Shown here: positions 44,722-57,064 of the stretch, in pieces | Layout: every line of letters begins with the position of its first letter | Position numbering within the stretch: the first letter of the stretch is position 1 | Assembly: GCA_025084515.1 (NCBI GenBank) | Contig: JAJAGP010000094.1 | Coordinates: forward strand, 434,001-498,000 | DNA from: Ancistrus triradiatus | Lineage: Eukaryota; Chordata; Actinopteri; Siluriformes; Loricariidae | Length of the DNA: 64,000 nt | Direction: 5' to 3' | Translations under genes and position numbers: made by a program | The notes under the pieces: generated by a model | What the model was told of the DNA's origin: nothing | What the model saw: the letters and a program-made list of their open reading frames with translations, nothing else | The model's database searches: none

Positions 44722-47214
44722 ATTTTGTCATGCCAAAACACATTTATAAATCATGTACTGTCCCGGCTGTCCAGTGACACACAAAGTCTGAGTATGTCAA
44801 ACAGACCTGTCAAATCACCAAGGACTTAGAAGGATAACTGTAGTGACTCATGACTCATCAGGTGACAATAAAACACATCATATCCATAAGGAGGTTATTC
44901 AGTACTGTTGCTAGAAGAGCAAATGCATCCTGGAAAGTTCACACTAAGAACTCAAATGATAAAATTAACCCTGTACACAACAACATATTACATGTTATTT
45001 ACAGAAACTTGCCAGTAATTAGACAAAAATGTAATTGTGTGGTATGGTGTGACATGGAGAACAGGTGAACATGTGCCTGAACGTGCATCTGACATCAAGC
45101 ATCTGAAATTGTGGATAACAATGAATGAGTTATATAGCCAGTTTAGAAACCAGACTTCAGATAAAAGGCTATTTTAAACCCTGTTCAACAATCAACATCA
45201 GGTCATTTCCATAATGAATAACATTCCAAAGTGTTTTATGGTAATTCATGTGTAATTACAAGTCATATGCATAGATGTGCATTTAAAAACAGAAAACATC
45301 AAATCTATGTCCAAAGACAATATTTCATTTATAGATTAAAATATGTGTTAGAGGTGCTTCAGGCAGTGCAGCAGAAATTCTCTGTCCTACCACACTGGTG
45401 ACCTGAGTATGGGTCCCAGTGGTGCCTTCTGGCCAGGATGTGTGTAACTCCTGTAATAGCCATGTCCAAAGAAAGGAAGAATCCCCCAACATTGCAACAG
45501 GTATTCCTACTACTTCCATTAGAAATTCAGGCCTGCCTGTGACCTGTGATTTCTGGGATAGGGTATGGTCACCACCTCCCCCCAGGTCACCTGGCCCTCC
45601 AGTGACCCTGACAAAGATAAGTGAGGTCAAAAAATGTGAAAATACTGTTTATCATGATAATTTAAACTATTTATTTTTGTCCAATAAATAAATTACAACA
45701 TCAGTTTAAAATAAAGAGCATACCTACATCAGAAATACACATGCATGCTTAAAAATATGTAGATTTACTAAAATTAACATTCTGCATTTATAAAGTTTAA
45801 TTTGTGGCTTCCAAATATATCAACCTAGTACTTCCAGTGTCAGTTGTATTAAAGTGCCGAGACTAATATAGCTGAACAGTGCTACACAGTATTTACAATT
45901 TGCAAAAATACAAATCTTATAATTTAAATAATTCAATATAATTCAAATAATTCAATTACTGGAGATTTACAATTTTTTATACGATTTTAGAAAAGCGATA
46001 AATCCACTCATGAATCAGGAAGTCAAGATAATGTAATAAATAAATAAATGAATCAATAAATAAATAAGGTAGTACTGGGATTTCTGCTGCATTATAGAGG
46101 ATTATTGTGACTCTATTAATGGTCAGGGCAGAAATACATAAAATGCAGCTACATTCTGCCATCCAATGGCTGAAACCCATATGACTTAATACATTTGTCA
46201 TATAGAAACATTTGTCAGCTGTTAGTTTTTCCTTTTTCCACAAAAGAGAATAAGAAAACATAATTATTTGTGTCCAAAACTGGTTTCACTGTTGCTTTTT
46301 GCTTAAAAAGGAGAGATTTATTTATTATTATTATTATTATTATTTATTATTTGTTTTTTTTATGTGTTACACTTTTAAGTTTCCAGCTGTTTAATTATAA
46401 TAGACCCAGCAAAACAACTAAATGAAGTGGAAATTTGAAACACTTCAGAGCCCTATCATACTGGAACATGAAAAAGCTCACCCATTTTAATATATCCTAA
46501 GCCTCAGTGTACAAATGTGGCTGGATCAATTTCACATTAGCGATTCTTTTCTCTTTAGGTTCATCATGCTTATGAACATTATAACATCCATAGCACAGCT
46601 GACCTCTGAGTAGTAGAGCTAAAGCATTAAACTTACTCTACACACTGTGGCAAAAGAAAGCATGCTTCTAACCTACATTATTGATTTCTCTCAAGCCTCC
46701 TCCGCCTCCCCTTGCTTCTCTTCTTTGTCCAGTAACCGCTTGGGATCCACTTACAGTCGGGAAGCCAGACGCCGGATTTTTGAGTCCCATTTGTGCCATG
46801 AGGGGGAGAGTGAGAACAAATCCACAGAGACAGATGAAGCAATGAAATTCAACTTTAACACCAATTGCAAAACATTGCATGAGAGCTATGGCTTCCAGAG
46901 ATCAAGGATGTGAAGATTCATGTCTTAGTATAGACTGATTTATAACTGTGCAGAGGCACAGACATGTTTTTGTATCACAGAGGAAAGAATGGTCTTGGGT
47001 TCGACTCACAGAAGAGCTGAAGTAATATATTGACTATGCATCTTGAAAACATTGAATTTGTTAAACAGGAAAGATGTTCCTTTAGTGGTGAGATTGTTAG
47101 GAAAGTCAAACAATACTAGATCAAAAAGAGGAAAAGTTGCAACAGTAATATTATTCATAAATAGATAATTTAAACAAATAAAACACTCAGTACTACATAC
47201 TACACACATTTTCG
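44722..47214. other. Intron; short (TTA)n, no gene
   Basis: A TTA run is at 46318-46350. Region 45330-45620 includes text (gatagggtatggtcaccacc) weakly like the inverse of the repeat at 34895. Region 46647-46913 has an open frame after a good polypyrimidine tract but no donor site and no recognised family. Confidence 0.4.
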
Positions 47215-47216
47215 CC

Positions 47217-47965
47217 AGACAAAATGCTTCTCATTTAAACCAAAAGGCCCTATTTTGGTCTCATCAATCCACAAATTGTTTTTCAAATAGCCCTCTGGAT
47301 TGTCCATATGCCATGTGATGAGTAGCAATGTTCTTTTTGGACAGCAGTCTCCTGATGTTTGGAGTCATGAACATTAATATTATCTGAGAGAGGGATTTCG
47401 TTGCATGAAAGTTACATGCCTTGCTCTTGAAGTGATTTTTGCTGGTCGACCAAGTAACAATGGTCTTGAAATTCCTATGTCTGACTGTGGATTGGTGCGT
47501 TACAAACTCCTTACTTTGTAACCCTTATATGTAATTGCTTTGTAACCTTTTCCAGTCTGGTGAGCATCAACAGCCCTTTTTCTGAGGTCATGAGGAGAAC
47601 CTTTGTTTGTGCCATGATTTACTTCCACAAATATGTTGTGAAGATCAGACATAATACATCCCTGTTCTTTAAATACAACAGTGTGCTCACTCATACCTAA
47701 ATGTCACCAAATTGATTGAAAACTCCTGAATCTAATTTCGCCTTCAAACGAACTACTATGTGTCATATTTGGTCATGTCCCTCAATAAATAAAAAACCAA
47801 GTATAATATTTTTGTCTTATTTGTTTAATTTAGTTCTCTTTATTTATATTTAGGACATGACTTCTTGAAATCTGATGATGATGATGATGATTTAGGTTAT
47901 ATTGTATATACAATATGCAGAAATATAGAAAATTCTGAATAATTCTTTCAAACACCACTATGTGT
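47217..47965 (-). pseudogene. Tc1-like transposon, truncated
   Basis: The right end is present (ggaaatctgatgatg-type repeat down to tttcaaacaccac near 47962). The left side stops near 47217 inside the transposase. Recognisable minus-strand parts are NHGTNKGSPHDLRKRAVDAHQ (N-terminus, 47625-47565) and the first catalytic region (WIDETKIGPFGLNE, near 47275-47235). Many deletions; an insertion near 47510-47540 repeats taatgtaacc-like text. Inactive. Confidence 0.75.
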
Positions 47966-49190
47966 ATAAATTGTGATATCTGCTTTAGGCCACTATTGCA
48001 TCCCAGTTCACAAAAAAACACTCTCATAAAAACCCTCCAGGAAACTGGTTGAATCAGATCTGTTCAAAAGAATGGCTTTTCTAAAATGACTCCAACTTCC
48101 CATCACTGGCAGTGACTTCTGTAGAGTCTTTCTTCTTTGTTTTTCTCTACATGCACTATACATGGTTCTATACATGCACCCTTCCATTTAGCTGGCATGG
48201 CACAGTTTAGAAGTGAGAGTATGTTGGCAGACACTACCACAAAGGTCTTTGCCTAAAACCCACACATCTAGAGAGATATGCAAATGCTAAAGTGTATGTG
48301 CGCTAAAAAGAAAGTCACCCAACCAAGGAAAATTATTTAAATTAAAGCACTCACACTTTAATGACTGGCTTGTGACATTCACACATTGCAGGATATAACA
48401 TGCACCGGTGTAAAGGCAGGTGATATTCTAACTCATTTGTGAAATCATTCAGATGAGTCATAAAACATCTTAAAGCTTATAACTACTTACCACTATTAAA
48501 GATTTAATGGGCAGTGCAAAGTACCATCAAAGCTCCATGGCACTGAACAGCACAAGCCTCTTAAGTCATCTCTCTCCCTGCATCCTTAATAAGATTAGAG
48601 ATAATCTTTCAAGAAGGAGGAATCCATGGAATAGCGGAAGTTTTGTGATCTTAGGAGTTACATAGCTTAATAGAATTACATAAATTAGATGATGCATTGT
48701 TAAAATGCGTTTGGATGATGTGGGTTATTGGTTTGAGGGCTAATGATGACTCATATTAACTTAGGGCTGTAAGAGGATATTTTTTCATTAACACCCTTGT
48801 CATGGCTGCCATTATGGTAAACATGCTCTTGGAAGTAGATGATAATTAAATGTCCACTGATAATGCTCTAGCAATGAGTTGAGGTTCAAAAGATGAAAGC
48901 AGGGGACAGCTAATGGCACAAAGCCAGTAACTGAGTGCACGGTGCTAAAATTAGCCATGTCATCACCTAGTAACATGTTATATAATGGGAAAAGAATATC
49001 CTCCAATACTTTATTTTTGATTCAGCTTGTAAGCCATTAAATATGTACCACCAGTATCTGAGAGATACTAAAATAATACACTATCTGAAAAAAATAGCAC
49101 TCTAACGACATCATAATGAAAGCTCAGTGAAAACTAGAGGTGCATTTCCTGAAGAAAATGCAAGTGTAAATGCCACTCTGCAATGGCCGA
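47966..49190. other. Intron, nothing recognised
   Basis: No exon or repeat assigned. Confidence 0.4.
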
Positions 49191-49216
49191 CCCTTAGTGT
49201 ACTTCATGGGCCCAAA

Positions 49217-49567
49217 GGGCATCACGTCACCCCAGGGTGCCCCCGGTACCAAGCATGCCAAATTTCCTGGCCGTAGGTCGAAAACTGACTGAGTTACAGT
49301 CATTGGCCCGCCAGGGTCCCCAGTGCCCAGCAGGGGTCAACAGCGGCCCCATGGGCATCACATGTCACCTCAGATTGCTCCCGGGACAAAGCCTGCCAAA
49401 TTTCGTGGCCATAGGTCGAAACCTAACTGAGTTATGGTCATTGGCCCACCAGGGGCCCCAGTGCCCAGCCGGGGTCCACAGCCGTCCCATGGGTATCACG
49501 TCACCTCAGATTGCACCCGGTACCAAGCCTGCCAAATTTCGTGGCCGTAGGTCGAAAACTGACTGAT
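49217..49567. repeat. Tandem repeat, 136-138 bp unit, about 2.6 copies
   Basis: Units open gggcatcacgtcacc (49217), gggcatcacatgtcacc (49353) and gggtatcacgtcacc (49491). Each carries tgccaaatttc, ggccgtaggtcgaaaac and ccccagtgcccagc. The third is cut at actgactgatgta. It is GC-rich against AT-rich surroundings. An open frame across it is a by-product of repetition. Confidence 0.9.
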
Positions 49568-49945
<378 letters not shown>

Positions 49946-50189
49946 ACACTAATTCTGGAAATCCTGGCTAATAAATGCAACTTAGAAGTAGAACTTATAC
50001 CAGACTTTGGTACACATGCAGTGTAAATGTAAAATGACTGACTATCACCAGTTGAGAAATTAATTTGCATCATGCTGCACTTATTTATTTAATTTCATGA
50101 GCATACTTTAAATATTTGCAGATGAGTGAATAACCTTTAAGTTAACAGCTTTTTATTTGTAAATATAATTTAGAATTTACAGAGACTAT

Positions 50190-51402
50190 TGTTACAATTT
50201 ACCTCTAAAAAATTTGCCTCTAAAAAAAAACCTCTGGCGAATCGTGTGCAACAGAAAATAAAACGGGCTTTAGGACCCAATCGCAGATGGAAGGGGTGAG
50301 CCAAAAATATAACTAAATAATGAGAAACAATATATTAAACAGAAACAAAGCTGTGCCTCTATCGGCTGGCAGCTGAGGGTCAAACCCTGATCGCTCACGT
50401 GAGGATCCATTGCTCTAACATCTCGCCACAAGTGGGCTGATACAAATGTGAGCTAAAAATGGACCAAAGAAGGCCAGACAAAGGAGCCACGCAGACTGTA
50501 TGCAAACAAAGGAAGAGTATGAATATTAAATAACTAAATGAACATGAAAAAGGAAAAGCAAGAAAGCACCTGGATGCGCTGTAATGGGAAAATGCAAGAG
50601 GGAGGAAAACAAAAAGCCGAAAGCGTAGCTCATGCCAGCGCATGCGCAGCGTGGCAAGGTCCTGAGCGGAGCCGAGCCGACACGCTTTCTCTCTATCGGG
50701 GCTGCAGGATCTGCGTGAAAGAGAGTGTGGTGACGTGCTGTGCGGGCTTCGGGGACTCCCTTTGATCTCCGAAGCAGTGCAGAGCGATTCACAGTTCTGA
50801 ATCAGTCGCGCAAAAGAGGGCACGAGCGGGGCGTTGCGCCTGCCGCTCTAACACGGGGCTAATCAGCCCAGAAGGAAAACAGTTATGGTGAGGGAGATGC
50901 AGGGGCTCGTGATGCCGGAGCAAGCCGGAGGTCGGCGAAGCGAAACCGCGAATGGGTGAACGGACATGGCAGGATCTGTCCCTACACTAAATCTACGCCT
51001 TATCGGTTTCCTCCGGATCTTCTGATCCATACATCGAATGGATCCCTAAGGCAGACCCAGTCTACCAATGACCCTAACACCTATGAACCGAGGCAGCACC
51101 ACTCGTGAGACAGGTAAGGTCTTGAAATCGAAAGTAACCGTAACGTCTCTAAGCACAGTGGAAAACTCGCATGGACGCTACGGGTTTCGGCCAATACTAG
51201 GCAAGGGTGCAACGCCTGACTGAGCTAGAGTGTGCTCTTAAATAGCAACGCTAACAGGTGTTGCTGATACCACAATCACACAGCTTAAGCAGGTGCATCC
51301 GTGATCGCGCTCACTATAAGGATCCTGGCATCATAACCAAGCCAACACTGACCTCTAGTGTCAGCACGGAGGGATTCCCACAGTGCTAGGAGGGTCCTTT
51401 CG
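50190..51402 (-). repeat. Probable solo LTR with tRNA-like segment
   Basis: It extends from TGTTACAATTTACC at 50190 to ...GTCCTTTCG at 51402, flanked by ACTAT on both sides (50185-50189 and 51403-51407). The last dinucleotide reads CG where CA is expected. The minus strand shows cactagaggtcagtgttggc near 51365-51345 (shared with 59001-59680), an R-like tagatttagtgtagggac near 50990, the tRNA-like part, then GATTGGGTCCTAAAGCC. Confidence 0.7.
50366..50436 (-). other. tRNA-like module in LTR
   Basis: The minus strand reads TGTGGCGAGATGTTAGAGCA (good A-box and D-arm), then GATCAGGGTTTGACCCTCAG (B-box-like, GGTTTGACC). A T-rich stretch follows, as in the other three copies. Confidence 0.62.
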
Positions 51403-51407
51403 ACTAT

Positions 51408-52230
51408 ATCATATTATATCATAATTATATCTATTTAATTCTTCTCTAGTTTTCTATCGATTCTGCATTCTGCCTTATGCTTGTCACCATGGGAATATTG
51501 AGTCGATGATGTGATAGATATTGCTCACAGCTCTACCCACTATTTTTTTTTTTTACTTGATAGGCAGCACTTTCAGCAGGCATTAAATCTAGAATCTAGA
51601 TAGTCTAGAATAACAATCTATCATTCACTACTTTCAATCCAACTTGCATTTAACAATTTTTATATCAAATCGATCATATATGCAATTACCTCCAATATCT
51701 TGACACAGGACTGACATAGTCATTGATTATTTCCATAGTCGCATAGGTGTCACAAGACACCTGAGTGCAAATGATAAGTGTCAGAGATACTGCTAAAAGC
51801 ACGAGTGGAACACTACCAACTGCACAGCATCCGAAGCCTAAACTTTTATACATATCACTCTCTCCAGGAAATGTACAGCACAGCAGTTACAAGCACACAT
51901 AACTGAACACACACATTGTGGAACCATACAATACTATAAACGCATACAACAGAATATAAACATAACTAAACATGCTGCACTGGCTGCACGCAACCAAGAG
52001 GGAATGAGACCACTTGAAGTAACACTAATTTCCAGAACAGTCAATGGAATATGACCTTTTACAACACTCTAAAGCAGAGTACAAACTTTTCCATTTCACG
52101 TCTTTTCTTAGCAGAGAACAATGCGACACCTAAAAGTGTCTGTACACAACACAAACCATAACATAGTTCATACTTACGCATGTAGTAAAACAAGTGTTTA
52201 TGAAGATAAATGTATGTAAATAAAAGAATG
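51408..52230. other. Intron, nothing recognised
   Basis: No exon or repeat assigned; a poly-T run is at about 51543-51555. Confidence 0.4.
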
Positions 52231-52232
52231 TA

Positions 52233-52800
52233 CCGTATTTTTCAGACCATAAAGCGAACCGGATTATAAGACGCAATATCAACGATCGGCTGCTAACGAG
52301 TATATTTTCATACATAAAGCGCACCGGGTTGTAAGGCACATGAAATGAAACAAAACTCTTAAGTTCCCTCGGAAGCTCAGTTTGGTCTTCTTTACTTGGC
52401 ACAGGGCATCTTCTTGCTTCCTCCACTTCCGTACCATTGATTCGTTAATGTTGAATTCTCTCGCAGCTGCTCTATTTCCATGTTGTACTGCGTGACTGAT
52501 AGCGTTGAGTTTGAAATCCGCTTCGAAAATGTATGAATGAATGCACGTACCCTAATGCTGAAGCACATACCGTATTACTCCGCGATGCTGCGCACTACGG
52601 TTGCCGTACGCTTCGTAACTTACCAAGGCCGTGCATTTTGACAGATTTATGAGCGCCGTGTACCATCTACAATCGGTTCTAGGTCAGAAAGCACAACCAG
52701 AATTAATTCATACATTAGACGCACTGCTTTTTAAGGCGCACTGTCGATTTTTGAGAAAGTTAAAGGATTTTAAGTGCGCCTTATGGTCCGAAAAATACAG
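52233..52800 (-). mobile_element. Pogo-like non-autonomous DNA transposon
   Basis: 568 bp between TA dinucleotides (52231-52232, 52801-52802). Terminal repeats: ccgtatttttcagaccataa on the left, and on the right the inverse of ctgtatttttcggaccataa. A preserved DNA-binding-domain fragment on the minus strand links it to pogo-type transposases. The catalytic domain is missing. Confidence 0.75.
52360..52538 (-). pseudogene. Pogo-like transposase HTH fragment
   Basis: An open minus-strand stretch of about 60 codons includes ADFKLNAISHAVQHGNRAAA and REFNINESMVRKWRKQEDAL, then CQVKKTKLSFRG. This pattern (FKL..I.....GN.AAAREF.I.ESMVRKWR) is the Brinker/CENP-B-like helix-turn-helix of pogo-type transposases, and of host genes derived from them. 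It has no start codon or catalytic part, so it is a fragment held inside a mobile element. The frame is surprisingly well kept. Confidence 0.72.
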
Positions 52801-52802
52801 TA

Positions 52803-53785
52803 AAGAAAACATCAAAGTATGACATAAATAATATTTATGGCAGTAAAATACACATGCTAAGCCTAATTTGACATCCAGAGTTAAGAGGCAGATTTTAATT
52901 TGCTTGTCTAATTTGTTTTAATTGTTAAGACCTCAGTCGTTAAAGTGAATGGACGTTTATCGTTGATCGGATGGTCATTAAACGATGCTTACAGTTTTTT
53001 TTATATATATATAGATATAATACAAAGAGGCCTGTTAAAATAACATAAATGGCCTGTGAGGTCACATTTACAGCATCCAGATTCCCAAATAAGCACTGCA
53101 GATACTTACTGCGTAATCCCAATGGACACAACATAATCAAGCTAATTCCAGCTAGTTACACAAGCTGCCATTTTCCCATTCCAGCTTCCACCTGAGATAT
53201 TCATCAGCCTTTGCTTGATTACCTCAAAGAAGCTGTCAATCTCTCCTAATTACGACTTCCCCTTTCCATTCTCTATACATGATAGGCACCAATTAAATCG
53301 CCGGAACTAATTTCCAATCATAACACTCGTCCTGAAATGAATGTGGCTGTATTATAACACCTGCTTAGGTAAGTGAGTGCGTTCTTAAGAGTCAGCTTGT
53401 ATCTCTGCATTTGCTGTTCATAATGGAAATATAATGGGACATAAGCAGGAGGCTGGGGCAGCTAGAGAGTGAATAATTAGGTGGGAGGTGAGGTTAAGGA
53501 CACAAAGCAGGATGCATGTAATCACAAGCTCTGCAATGGCCTGTTCTTCTTATGCATGTGTGCACCTATAAATGAGCACATATACACTGACACACAGCTC
53601 TTATTGTCAAGGACAATGAATGATGTGAATGACTGAATTATGCTTTAAGTATAAAAGTGGATAGGATCCATACAACTGATGCCATGACGTTAGTTGGTTG
53701 CATGGCACCCTACGAAAAAGTCTACAAGTCTTTGCCCAGATTTCTCTCAGTGTATCTGTAAATTATCAATACATACATCTTACTG
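52803..53785. other. Intron, nothing recognised
   Basis: Only a short TA run near 53005-53020. Confidence 0.4.
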
Positions 53786-54392
53786 TAGAGTGGTGCTTAA
53801 ATGTTTGTGAACCCTTTAAAATGTTCTATATTTCTGCATATATATGACCGAAAGGCAGATGAAGAAAACTGCATTATTCAAATGAGATAGAACCATTATA
53901 CCTTATCATTAACTTGTTGAGATAAATGATCCAATAATACATTTATGTGAGTGGCTTCACATGAATTGCTTCCACAACATTTCCATTATATCAAGGTCGG
54001 GACTTTGATTTGGCCATTCCAAAACATTACATGTAGCCTTGTGTAAATATTATTTAGTAAAAGACCTGTGTGCTTAGGGTTGGTGTCATGCTGCATAACC
54101 CACATTCTCTTGAGATTCAAAGTGAGACAGGCGTCCTGATTTTTCCTTTAGAATTTGCTTCATTGTCACATCAGTGACAGCAGGCAGCCCAAAACCATGA
54201 TATCACAACCACCATGTTTCACAGAAATACAATAATAATTTAAATACATTATTGTGCCCACTCACACCTGATTATCATGACCATTGACTGAAAACAACTG
54301 ACTGTATTAACTGATAATCCTAGAGGTTCTTATCCTATTGCAACTCTCGTACATGTGATCATTTTCCTCAATAAATAAATAATCAAGTAATA

Positions 54393-56020
54393 CACACGTC
54401 GACAAACACGTGTTGGTACCCCTCAGTTAATGAAAGAAAAACCCACAATGGTAACAGAAATAACTTTAATCTGACAAAAATAATAATAAATACAAACTCT
54501 ATGAAAATGAACAAATGAAAGTCAGACTTTGCTTTTCAACCATGCTTCAACAGAATTATTTAAAAACATAAACTCATGAAACAGGCCTGGACAGAAATGA
54601 TGGTACCCCTGAAAAATGTGTCCAAAGGGAAATCAAGATGTGTTCACTAATTAGCATCACAGGTGTCTACAATCTTGTAATCAGTCAGTGGGCCTATATA
54701 TAGGGCTTCAGTTAGCCACTGTGCTGTTTGGTGACAAGGTGTGTACCACACTCAACATGGACCAGAGGAAGCAAAGGAAAGAGTTGTCTCAGGACATTAG
54801 AAAGAAAATTATAGACAAGCATGTTAAAGGTAAAGGTTATAAGACCATCTCCAAGCAGCTTGATGTTCCTGTGACTACAGTTGCATATATTATTCAGAAA
54901 TTTAAGACCCATGGGACTGTAGGCAACCTTCCTGAACGTGGATGCAGGAGGAAAATTGATGACAAATCAAAGAGACAGATAATACGAATGGTAACAAAAG
55001 AGCCAAGAAAAACTTCTAAGAGATTAAAGGTGAACTCCAAGCTCAAGGGAACATCAGGGTCAGATCGCACCATCCGTCGATGTTGAGCCAAAGTGGACTT
55101 CATGGCAGACGACCAAGGAGGACACCATTTGTTGAAAAACAAAACATAAAAAAGCCAGACTGGAATTTGCCAAACTACATGTTGACAAGCCACAAAAGCT
55201 TCTGGGGAGAATGTCCTATGGAACCAGATGAGACACAAAGGGAACTTTTTGGCAGAAGGCACATCAGCTCTATGTTCACGACGGGAAAAAATGAAGGGCA
55301 TATCAAGAAAAGAACACTGTGTCTCTACTGTGAAACATGGAGGTAGGCTCTGTTATGTTCTGGGGCTGCTTTGCTGCATCTGGCACAGGGTGTCTTGAAC
55401 CTGTGCAGGGTACAATGAAGTCTCAAGGCTATCAACTAATTCTTGACAGAAATGTTCTGCCCAGTGTCAGAAAGCTTGGTCTCAGTCGCAGGTCATGGGT
55501 CTTGCAACAGGATAATGACCCAAAACACACATCTAAAAACACCCAAGAATGGCTAAGAGGAAAACACTGGACAATTCTGAAGTGGCCTTCTATGAGCCCT
55601 GACCTAAATCCTATTGAGCATCTTTGGAAGGAGCTGAAACATGCCGTCTGGAAAAGGCACCCTTCAAACCTGAGACAACTGGAGCAGTTTGCTCATGAGG
55701 AGTGGGCCAAATACCCGCTGAGGGGTGCAGAAGTCTCATTGACAGATACAGGAATCGTTTGATTGCAGTGATTGCCTCAAAAGGTTGTGCATCAAAATAT
55801 TAAGTTAAGAGTTTAAGTTTCTGCCCAGGCCTGTTTCATGAGTTTATTTTTTAAAATAATTCTGTTGAAGCATGGTTGAAAAGCAATGTCTGACTTTCAT
55901 TTGTTCATTTTCATAGACTTTGTATTTATTATTACTTTTGTCAGATTAAAGTTATTTCTGTTACCATTGTGGGTTTTTCTTTCATTAACTAAGGGGTACC
56001 AACAAGTTTGTCCATGTGTG
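54393..56020 (+). mobile_element. Nested Tc1-like transposon
   Basis: 1628 bp with TA at both sides (54391-54392, 56021-56022), inserted in the right terminal repeat of the outer Tc1. The ends read cacacgtcgacaaacacgtg and, inverted, cacacatggacaaacttgtt. The inverted repeats are about 200 bp, with inner ggttgaaaagca/tgcttttcaacc and the caggcctgg borders at 54583 and 55832. The insertion order is plain: the outer element is older. Confidence 0.92.
54757..55790 (+). pseudogene. Tc1-like transposase, frameshifted
   Basis: The start ATG at 54757 gives MDQRKQRKELSQDIRKKIID. First HTH: TISKQLDVPVTTVAYIIQK. The hinge region NLPERGCRRKID replaces the usual GRP. Second HTH: TSKRLKVNSKL. First catalytic Asp: PDETQRELFG (near 55225). 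Then VMFWGCFAASGTG (55351-55390), the second Asp QQDNDPKHTSKNTQEWLRG (55506-55562) and final Glu SPDLNPIEHLWKELK (55595-55640). All three acidic residues are in place, but frameshifts near 55080 and 55330 break the frame. It is among the best kept Tc1 copies in the window. Confidence 0.88.
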
Positions 56021-56089
56021 TATAGTTTTTCTCTATTGTTTAACTGGGTTTCACAAACTTTCAAGCACCACTGTATGTTATGAAATATA

Positions 56090-56739
56090 TGAAAAAGAAA
56101 ATGCAGTCTATACTGAAATGTCAGTGAGGAGGAGTGGATTTGTAGTCTGGGTTTGTGGTCTCAAAATGGAGAGATGAAATCAGTGAGCGGGAGGCAAGGA
56201 AGAAATGTGGAAGGAAAGAGACAGGCATGAACGGATAGAGCGGGAGCAGGTCCTAATGAAGATGACATCCTATGAGCATGAATGGCACTGCTGTTCTAGT
56301 CATCAGAGAATAATATCCTGCTGAGTACAAACTGCTAAGTACACACATAATTTATTACTGCAATCTAATCACTCTCTTCAAATGAGTTCCAAATGAGTTC
56401 CAATGGAACTCATTACTAGCCACTTTGATGATGATCGGCTCAGGCAATAAAGATAGCGCTAGCCGAGAGCAGAGACAAAATAAAGAAATTGAAATAAACA
56501 ACAATTGCATGGGCAGTTGAAATAGTTCAGTCAGTTGCTTTCTGTGATGCACAGAAAATTATCAGCCAATGTATTACCAAAGATAAAGACTGAAGTTTTT
56601 AATATTGTTTTAATGGCACCAGCCAGACCAGAACTGTTCAGCTATAAGTCTGTCTCCTTTCCTCTAACACCCAGTGCACAAACACTTGGGGACCAAATAA
56701 CTGAGCCTACTATTAAAATGCTTGTTTGGTTTTACATGG
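56090..56739. other. Intron, nothing recognised
   Basis: A small direct repeat aaatgagttcc occurs at 56380-56402. Nothing else assigned. Confidence 0.4.
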
Positions 56740-57000
56740 AGAAGGATTCATACTGCAGCAATATAATGATAAACTTTATATAATGATAATATAACAGTAA
56801 CCTAAAACACACCTTAAAGCTTTGCAACAGCTACTTGAAGACCAAAGCTACCTGCACTGCTACCTGAAGGCTGACTATTATGGACTGTCCTCCACAGTCA
56901 CCTGACCTAAACCTCAAACCAAAACCTGGAGCACTTGAATACAGAGAAAGCAAATAACATCACAAGACATGCTCTTTAAAAATTGTGAATTCATGCTGGA
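56740..57000 (+). pseudogene. Fossil Tc1-like transposase C-terminal segment
   Basis: It shares aagctttgcaacagctactt and tcctccacagtcacctgacc with the remnant at 6540-6790. The PPQSPDL motif marks the third catalytic segment. A small duplicated insertion (taatgataatat) sits near 56765-56795. Confidence 0.6.
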
Positions 57001-57064
57001 ATGACACGAATCATTAAATATAGCACAAACTTGTGGAGTCTATGTCAGTTCAAATACACACTGC

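Larger units (their letters stand above)
53788..56073 (-). mobile_element. Outer Tc1-like element, interrupted
   Basis: It begins gagtggtgcttaaatgtttg after TA at 53786-53787 and ends caagcaccactg at 56073. The original element holds a minus-strand transposase remnant (53960-54230, with the acetaccatgtttcac-type GGGS block inverse near 54203-54220). It is split at 54391-54392 by the Tc1 copy 54393-56020. Confidence 0.85.

Noticed and set aside
49237..49566. 109-codon open frame with repeated GRKLTEL-type text
   Set aside because: It is produced by translating the 136-138 bp tandem repeat; no family, start context or splice sites.
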